From contig CP062007.1 of assembly GCA_022749295.1 (NCBI GenBank), positions 3,402,001 through 3,466,000 of the forward strand: a stretch of DNA of 64,000 bases. Reading direction: 5' to 3'. The DNA comes from Flavobacteriaceae bacterium GSB9 (GTDB taxonomy: Bacteria > Bacteroidota > Bacteroidia > Flavobacteriales > Flavobacteriaceae). Positions 9,401 to 18,400 of this stretch are shown piece by piece (the stretch's first letter is position 1; each line of letters starts with the position of its first letter). Both the position numbers and the translations under genes were made by a program. The notes under the pieces were generated by a model. It saw only the letters and a list, made by a program, of their open reading frames with translations. It was not told the origin of the DNA and made no database searches.

Positions 9401-12400
9401 GCTTCCCAAGCACCATTATTATAATTGGTAACAGCCGAAACGGTATTGTCGTAAGCGTGCAATTGAATGGTAGATTCTCCACATTTTCCAGATGTAATCA
9501 AATGGTCGGCACCAGCGTAAGCTAAACTTGTATAAATACTGACAAATTCAGTGCCTTCATCTGTGTCGGCTCTACAGTCGTTCACCAATGCTGTAACACC
9601 AAATTCTCTTATTCCCGGTGTTTCTGGAGTTACAGTTACATCGTTGCCAATTTCTATTACATCTCCGTTCTCGTCAGTCCATTCTAAAATTTCATCAATT
9701 GGCGCATAAGGAAAACCAACATCATCAACTACCCATGTACTGTGAACATCAAAATTATTTGGGATATTGCCACAGGTATTGGTGGCACCATCAGGGAAGT
9801 AAGCATTATTGCACGTCGATGTTGATGCCGTACTATCAAAAATGAACTTGATTCTTAAACTTGGTTCGTTTAAGTAATCTGATAAATCAATTGAGGCAGG
9901 CTGGAAAGGGTCTGAGGTTGGTTGCTGACCTTGTGGTCCGCTACCACAACCGCCACTAGTTGCCAAAACAGAAAAACCAGAATTTTTACCAGAAGTAAGG
10001 TCGTCGTTTTGATCGGTGTTTAGTACGATGTCATAATTAGCACCGCCATCAAGAGATAGCCTAATTTCACCAAAAGCACCATCGCAGAAATAGAATGCTT
10101 GATAGAATTCGAGAATAGCTTCGCTGTCGGACATTCCTATCGTACTGAAAATAGGGGTTTCCATTTCTGTTCTAAAACCAATTCCGTTAGCAACAGCGAA
10201 TTTAGTATTGTCTGTGGTGTCATAACGAATGCCTCCAAAAATTTTAGGGCCATTAGTTTCAAACCAATTGGCAGGATTGGAGTTATTTCCAGGAGCAGGT
10301 AAAGACTCTTCACCGTCTACCAACCAATCTTCAGGGTTGGCATAGTTAAAGTAACCGCCGCCTCCAAATTGGCCACCATATTCAAAAAAGCTAGAAGCAA
10401 CAATGTCTACACCAGTGCCCAAACATATGTTGGTATTTGTTACACTTTCTATAACAGGAGGTTCATCTGGTGGTAAAAAGCGTATTAAAGCATATGGAGA
10501 AATTGAAGGGCAGTTACCTGATAGGATATAGGCTCTAACAATCGTTGTGCTTGTTAATCCGGTTACTGTTACAGTTGTTTGACCCGAAGTTCCAGCGACA
10601 TCTTGCCAAGTTGTTCCTTGATCTGAAGATATTTGCCATATACTTATATTGCTTGCGTTGATGTTACTACCAGAAAGATCTAACGTTAATTGAACATCTC
10701 TGGAGACTAAAGAGCCACCAGGACAAGCAGTGACTTCGATTAAGTCGCTTGGTGGAACGGGGTTTTCTGGTGTTGGGTTGACAACTTCTCCAGTGATAGC
10801 TCCAGTTGATATGGTAGGCGGGTCTACGTTAATGGTTGTAGAACAACTGCTTGAATTCCCATTTACATCCGTTGCTGTAAGTGTTACGGTATTAATGCCC
10901 ACGTTATTGCAATCAAACGAATTTGGGCTAACACTTATTGAAGCTATCCCACAAGCATCATTTGAACCATTATTTATTTGGTCTGGAGTAAGAGAAACCG
11001 TTCCTGTTACAGGGTCTAAAGTAACGGTTAAAGTTGATGGAGCAATGCAGATTGTATTGGGAGTTTCATTGTCTTCAACTTTTACGGTAGTTGTACAGGT
11101 ATCTATGTTGCCGTTGGCATCTTGAACAGTTAAGGTAACAGTATTATCTCCAACATCATTACAATCAAAACTAGAAGGCGATACATTAACAGGTGTGGGT
11201 ACGCCACAATTGTCAGACGATCCGTTTTCAATATCTAATACGTCTATATTAGCCATGCCGTTAACCAGTTGAACGGTGATAGGTTGGCAGACAGCTGTAG
11301 GGCTTGTAGTGTCATTTATATTAAACACATGGTCTACATCCGTTTCATTTCCACAATCATCAGTAATAGTGTAAGTTCTTGTAATCGTACCGTTATAGCT
11401 TTGTCCAGCAACGTTTCCTGTAGTTGAGGTTACGGTTAAATTAGTTATAGCAGTACAGTTGTCAGAAGCACTTGCTCCTGTAAGCGCATTAAATGCTGTT
11501 ATTGTTGTTACGGCGGCTGGTATATCTTCAGCGCATTGTAGTGCAGTAGCTGTTGGGGCTGATACTGTTGGTGGCGTGGTATCTTCAATAGTAAATGTTG
11601 CCTGGGCCGAGATATCGTTACCGCACTCATCAGTTAGAGTGAAAGTCACGGTTTCCGAACCGGTAGCCCCGCACAGGTCGCTAAGACCGGCACTGTTATG
11701 TGTTACGGTAGCGTTACCACAAGAGTCAGAACCAGAGAAGCTGGTGAGCCAAGCGGCAAATGCACCGCTAGGGTCAGCGGTACCGTCACATTGTACGGTC
11801 ATATCGCTAGGGGCCACGTCCCAAGTGGGGTCGGTGGTATCTTCAATAGTAAATGTTGCCTGGGCCGAGATATCGTTACCGCACTCATCAGTTAGAGTGA
11901 AAGTCACGGTTTCCGAACCGGTAGCCCCGCACAGGTCGCTAAGACCGGCACTGTTGTTTGTCACGGTAGCGTTACCACAAGAGTCAGAACCAGAGAAGCT
12001 GGTGAGCCAAGCGGCAAAAGCACCGCTAGGGTCAGCGGTACCGTCACATTGTACGGTCATATCGCTAGGGGCCACGTCCCAAGTGGGGTCGGTGGTATCT
12101 TCAATAGTAAATGTTGCCTGGGCCGAGATATCGTTACCGCACTCATCAGTTAGAGTGAAAGTCACGGTTTCCGAACCGGTAGCCCCGCACAGGTCGCTAA
12201 GACCGGCACTGTTGTTTGTCACGGTAGCGTTACCACAAGAGTCAGAACCAGAGAAGCTGGTGAGCCAAGCGGCAAAAGCACCGCTAGGGTCAGCGGTACC
12301 GTCACATTGTACGGTCATATCGCTAGGGGCCACGTCCCAAGTGGGGTCGGTGGTATCTTCAATAGTAAATGTTGCCTGGGCCGAGATATCGTTACCGCAC

Positions 12401-15400
12401 TCATCAGTTAGAGTGAAAGTCACGGTTTCCGAACCGGTAGCCCCGCACAGGTCGCTAAGACCGGCACTGTTGTTTGTCACGGTAGCGTTACCACAAGAGT
12501 CAGAACCAGAGAAGCTGGTGAGCCAAGCGGCAAAAGCACCGCTAGGGTCAGCGGTACCGTCACATTGTACGGTCATATCGCTAGGGGCCACGTCCCAAGT
12601 AGGGTCGGTGGTATCTTCAATAGTAAATGTTGCCTGGGCCGAGATATCGTTACCGCACTCATCAGTTAGAGTGAAAGTCACGGTTTCCGAACCGGTAGCC
12701 CCGCACAGGTCGCTAAGACCGGCACTGTTGTTTGTCACGGTAGCGTTACCACAAGAGTCAGAACCAGAGAAGCTGGTGAGCCAAGCGGCAAATGCACCGC
12801 TAGGGTCAGCGGTACCGTCACATTGTACGGTCATATCGCTAGGGGCCACGTCCCAAGTAGGGTCGGTGGTATCTTCAATAGTAAATGTTGCCTGGGCCGA
12901 GATATCGTTACCGCACTCATCAGTTAGAGTGAAAGTCACGGTTTCCGAACCGGTAGCCCCGCACAGGTCGCTAAGACCGGCACTGTTGTTTGTCACGGTA
13001 GCGTTACCACAAGAGTCAGAACCAGAGAAGCTGGTGAGCCAAGCGGCAAAAGCACCGCTAGGGTCAGCGGTACCGTCACATTGTACGGTCATATCGCTAG
13101 GGGCCACGTCCCAAGTAGGGTCGGTGGTATCTTCAATAGTAAATGTTGCCTGGGCAGTAATATCGTTACCGCACTCATCAGTTAGAGTGAAAGTCACGGT
13201 TTCCGAACCGGTAGCCCCGCACAGGTCGCTAAGACCGGCACTGTTGTTTGTCACGGTAGCGTTACCACAAGAGTCAGAACCAGAGAAGCTGGTGAGCCAA
13301 GCGGCAAATGCACCGCTAGGGTCAGCGGTACCGTCACATTGTACGGTCATATCGCTAGGGGCCACGTCCCAAGTAGGGTCGGTGGTATCTTCAATAGTAA
13401 ATGTTGCCTGGGCCGAGATATCGTTACCGCACTCATCAGTTAATGTGAAAGTCACGGTTTCCGAACCGGTAGCCCCGCACAGGTCGCTAAGACCGGCACT
13501 GTTGTTTGTCACGGTAGCGTTACCACAAGAGTCAGAACCAGAGAAGCTGGTGAGCCAAGCGGCAAAAGCACCGCTAGGGTCAGCGGTACCGTCACATTGT
13601 ACGGTCATATCGCTAGGGGCCACGTCCCAAGTAGGGTCGGTGGTATCTTCAATAGTAAATGTTGCCTGGGCAGTAATATCGTTACCGCACTCATCAGTTA
13701 GAGTGAAAGTCACGGTTTCCGAACCGGTAGCCCCGCACAGGTCGCTAAGACCGGCACTGTTGTTTGTCACGGTAGCGTTACCACAAGAGTCAGAACCAGA
13801 GAAGCTGGTGAGCCAAGCGGCAAAAGCACCGCTAGGGTCAGCGGTACCGTCACATTGTACGGTCATATCGCTAGGGGCCACGTCCCAAGTGGGGTCGGTG
13901 GTATCTTCAATAGTAAATGTTGCCTGGGCAGTAATATCGTTACCGCACTCATCAGTTAATGTGAAAGTCACGGTTTCCGAACCGGTAGCCCCGCACAGGT
14001 CGCTAAGACCGGCACTGTTGTTTGTCACGGTAGCGTTACCACAAGAGTCAGAACCAGAGAAGCTGGTGAGCCAAGCGGCAAAAGCACCGCTAGGGTCAGC
14101 GGTACCGTCACATTGTACGGTCATATCGCTAGGGGCCACGTCCCAAGTAGGGTCGGTGGTATCTTCAATAGTAAATGTTGCCTGGGCAGTAATATCGTTA
14201 CCGCACTCATCAGTTAATGTGAAAGTCACGGTTTCCGAACCGGTAGCCCCGCACAGGTCGCTAAGACCGGCACTGTTGTTTGTCACGGTAGCGTTACCAC
14301 AAGAGTCAGAACCAGAGAAGCTGGTGAGCCAAGCGGCAAATGCACCGCTAGGGTCAGCGGTACCGTCACATTGTACGGTCATATCGCTAGGGGCCACGTC
14401 CCAAGTGGGGTCGGTGGTATCTTCAATAGTAAATGTTGCCTGGGCCGAGATATCGTTACCGCACTCATCAGTTAGAGTGAAAGTCACGGTTTCCGAACCG
14501 GTAGCCCCGCACAGGTCGCTAAGACCGGCACTGTTATGTGTTACGGTAGCGTTACCACAAGAGTCAGAACCAGAGAAGCTGGTGAGCCAAGCGGCAAATG
14601 CACCGCTAGGGTCAGCGGTACCGTCACATTGTACGGTCATATCGCTAGGGGCCACGTCCCAAGTAGGGTCGGTGGTATCTTCAATAGTAAATGTTGCCTG
14701 GGCAGTAATATCGTTACCGCACTCATCAGTTAGAGTGAAAGTCACGGTTTCCGAACCGGTAGCCCCGCACAGGTCGCTAAGACCGGCACTGTTGTGTGTC
14801 ACGGTAGCGTTACCACAAGAGTCAGAACCAGAGAAGCTGGTGAGCCAAGCGGCAAATGCACCGCTAGGGTCAGCGGTACCGTCACATTGTACGGTCATAT
14901 CGCTAGGGGCCACGTCCCAAGTGGGGTCGGTGGTGTCTTCAATAGTAAATGTTGCCTGGGCAGTAATATCGTTACCGCACTCATCAGTTAGAGTGAAAGT
15001 CACGGTTTCCGAACCGGTAGCCCCGCACAGGTCGCTAAGACCGGCACTGTTGTTTGTCACGGTAGCGTTACCACAAGAGTCAGAACCAGAGAAGCTGGTG
15101 AGCCAAGCGGCAAAAGCACCGCTAGGGTCAGCGGTACCGTCACATTGTACGGTCATATCGCTAGGGGCCACGTCCCAAGTGGGGTCGGTGGTGTCTTCAA
15201 TAGTAAATGTTGCCTGGGCAGTAATATCGTTACCGCACTCATCAGTTAATGTGAAAGTCACGGTTTCCGAACCGGTAGCCCCGCACAGGTCGCTAAGACC
15301 GGCACTGTTGTTTGTCACGGTAGCGTTACCACAAGAGTCAGAACCAGAGAAGCTGGTGAGCCAAGCGGCAAAAGCACCGCTAGGGTCAGCGGTACCGTCA

Positions 15401-18400
15401 CATTGTACGGTCATATCGCTAGGGGCCACGTCCCAAGTAGGGTCGGTGGTATCTTCAATAGTAAATGTTGCCTGGGCAGTAATATCGTTACCGCACTCAT
15501 CAGTTAGAGTGAAAGTCACGGTTTCCGAACCGGTAGCCCCGCACAGGTCGCTAAGACCGGCACTGTTGTTTGTCACGGTAGCGTTACCACAAGAGTCAGA
15601 ACCAGAGAAGCTGGTGAGCCAAGCGGCAAAAGCACCGCTAGGGTCAGCGGTACCGTCACATTGTACGGTCATATCGCTAGGGGCCACGTCCCAAGTGGGG
15701 TCGGTGGTGTCTTCAATAGTAAATGTTGCCTGGGCAGTAATATCGTTACCGCACTCATCAGTTAGAGTGAAAGTCACGGTTTCCGAACCGGTAGCCCCGC
15801 ACAGGTCGCTAAGACCGGCACTGTTGTTTGTCACGGTAGCGTTACCACAAGAGTCAGAACCAGAGAAGCTGGTGAGCCAAGCGGCAAAAGCACCGCTAGG
15901 GTCAGCGGTACCGTCACATTGTACGGTCATATCGCTAGGGGCCACGTCCCAAGTGGGGTCGGTGGTGTCTTCAATAGTAAATGTTGCCTGGGCAGTAATA
16001 TCGTTACCGCACTCATCAGTTAGAGTGAAAGTCACGGTTTCCGAACCGGTAGCCCCGCACAGGTCGCTAAGACCGGCACTGTTGTGTGTCACGGTAGCGT
16101 TACCACAAGAGTCAGAACCAGAGAAGCTGGTGAGCCAAGCGGCAAAAGCACCGCTAGGGTCAGCGGTACCGTCACATTGTACGGTCATATCGCTAGGGGC
16201 CACGTCCCAAGTAGGGTCGGTGGTATCTTCAATAGTAAATGTTGCCTGGGCAGTAATATCGTTACCGCACTCATCAGTTAGAGTGAAAGTCACGGTTTCC
16301 GAACCGGTAGCCCCGCACAGGTCGCTAAGACCGGCACTGTTGTTTGTCACGGTAGCGTTACCACAAGAGTCAGAACCAGAGAAGCTGGTGAGCCAAGCGG
16401 CAAAAGCACCGCTAGGGTCAGCGGTACCGTCACATTGTACGGTCATATCGCTAGGGGCCACGTCCCAAGTGGGGTCGGTGGTATCTTCAATAGTAAATGT
16501 TGCCTGGGCCGAGATATCGTTACCGCACTCATCAGTTAGTGTAAAAGTCACGGTTTCCGAACCGGTAGCCCCGCACAGGTCGCTAAGACCGGCACTGTTG
16601 TTTGTCACGGTAGCGTTACCACAAGAGTCAGAACCAGAGAAGCTGGTGAGCCAAGCGGCAAAAGCACCGCTAGGGTCAGCGGTACCGTCACATTGTACGG
16701 TCATATCGCTAGGGGCCACGTCCCAAGTAGGGTCGGTGGTATCTTCAATAGTAAATGTTGCCTGGGCAGTAATATCGTTACCGCACTCATCAGTTAGAGT
16801 GAAAGTCACGGTTTCCGAACCGGTAGCCCCGCACAGGTCGCTAAGACCGGCACTGTTGTTTGTCACGGTAGCGTTACCACAAGAGTCAGAACCAGAGAAG
16901 CTGGTGAGCCAAGCGGCAAAAGCACCGCTAGGGTCAGCGGTACCGTCACATTGTACGGTCATATCGCTAGGGGCCACGTCCCAAGTAGGGTCGGTGGTAT
17001 CTTCAATAGTAAATGTTGCCTGGGCCGAGATATCGTTACCGCACTCATCAGTTAATGTGAAAGTCACGGTTTCCGAACCGGTAGCCCCGCACAGGTCGCT
17101 AAGACCGGCACTGTTGTTTGTCACGGTAGCGTTACCACAAGAGTCAGAACCAGAGAAGCTGGTGAGCCAAGCGGCAAAAGCACCGCTAGGGTCAGCGGTA
17201 CCGTCACATTGTACGGTCATATCGCTAGGGGCCACGTCCCAAGTAGGGTCGGTGGTATCTTCAATAGTAAATGTTGCCTGGGCAGTAATATCGTTACCGC
17301 ACTCATCAGTTAGAGTGAAAGTCACGGTTTCCGAACCGGTAGCCCCGCACAGGTCGCTAAGACCGGCACTGTTGTTTGTCACGGTAGCGTTACCACAAGA
17401 GTCAGAACCAGAGAAGCTGGTGAGCCAAGCGGCAAAAGCACCGCTAGGGTCAGCGGTACCGTCACATTGTACGGTCATATCGCTAGGGGCCACGTCCCAA
17501 GTGGGGTCGGTGGTATCTTCAATAGTAAATGTTGCCTGGGCCGAGATATCGTTACCGCACTCATCAGTTAGTGTAAAAGTCACGGTTTCCGAACCGGTAG
17601 CCCCGCACAGGTCGCTAAGACCGGCACTGTTGTTTGTCACGGTAGCGTTACCACAAGAGTCAGAACCAGAGAAGCTGGTGAGCCAAGCGGCAAAAGCACC
17701 GCTAGGGTCAGCGGTACCGTCACATTGTACGGTCATATCGCTAGGGGCCACGTCCCAAGTGGGGTCGGTGGTGTCTTCAATAGTAAATGTTGCCTGGGCA
17801 GTAATATCGTTACCGCACTCATCAGTTAATGTGAAAGTCACGGTTTCCGAACCGGTAGCCCCGCACAGGTCGCTAAGACCGGCACTGTTGTTTGTCACGG
17901 TAGCGTTACCACAAGAGTCAGAACCAGAGAAGCTGGTGAGCCAAGCGGCAAAAGCACCGCTAGGGTCAGCGGTACCGTCACATTGTACGGTCATATCGCT
18001 AGGGGCCACGTCCCAAGTAGGGTCGGTGGTATCTTCAATAGTAAATGTTGCCTGGGCAGTAATATCGTTACCGCACTCATCAGTTAGAGTGAAAGTCACG
18101 GTTTCCGAACCGGTAGCCCCGCACAGGTCGCTAAGACCGGCACTGTTATGTGTTACGGTAGCGTTACCACAAGAGTCAGAACCAGAGAAGCTGGTGAGCC
18201 AAGCGGCAAAAGCACCGCTAGGGTCAGCGGTACCGTCACATTGTACGGTCATATCGCTAGGGGCCACGTCCCAAGTAGGGTCGGTGGTGTCTTCAATAGT
18301 AAATGTTGCCTGGGCAGTAATATCGTTACCGCACTCATCAGTTAGAGTGAAAGTCACGGTTTCCGAACCGGTAGCCCCGCACAGGTCGCTAAGACCGGCA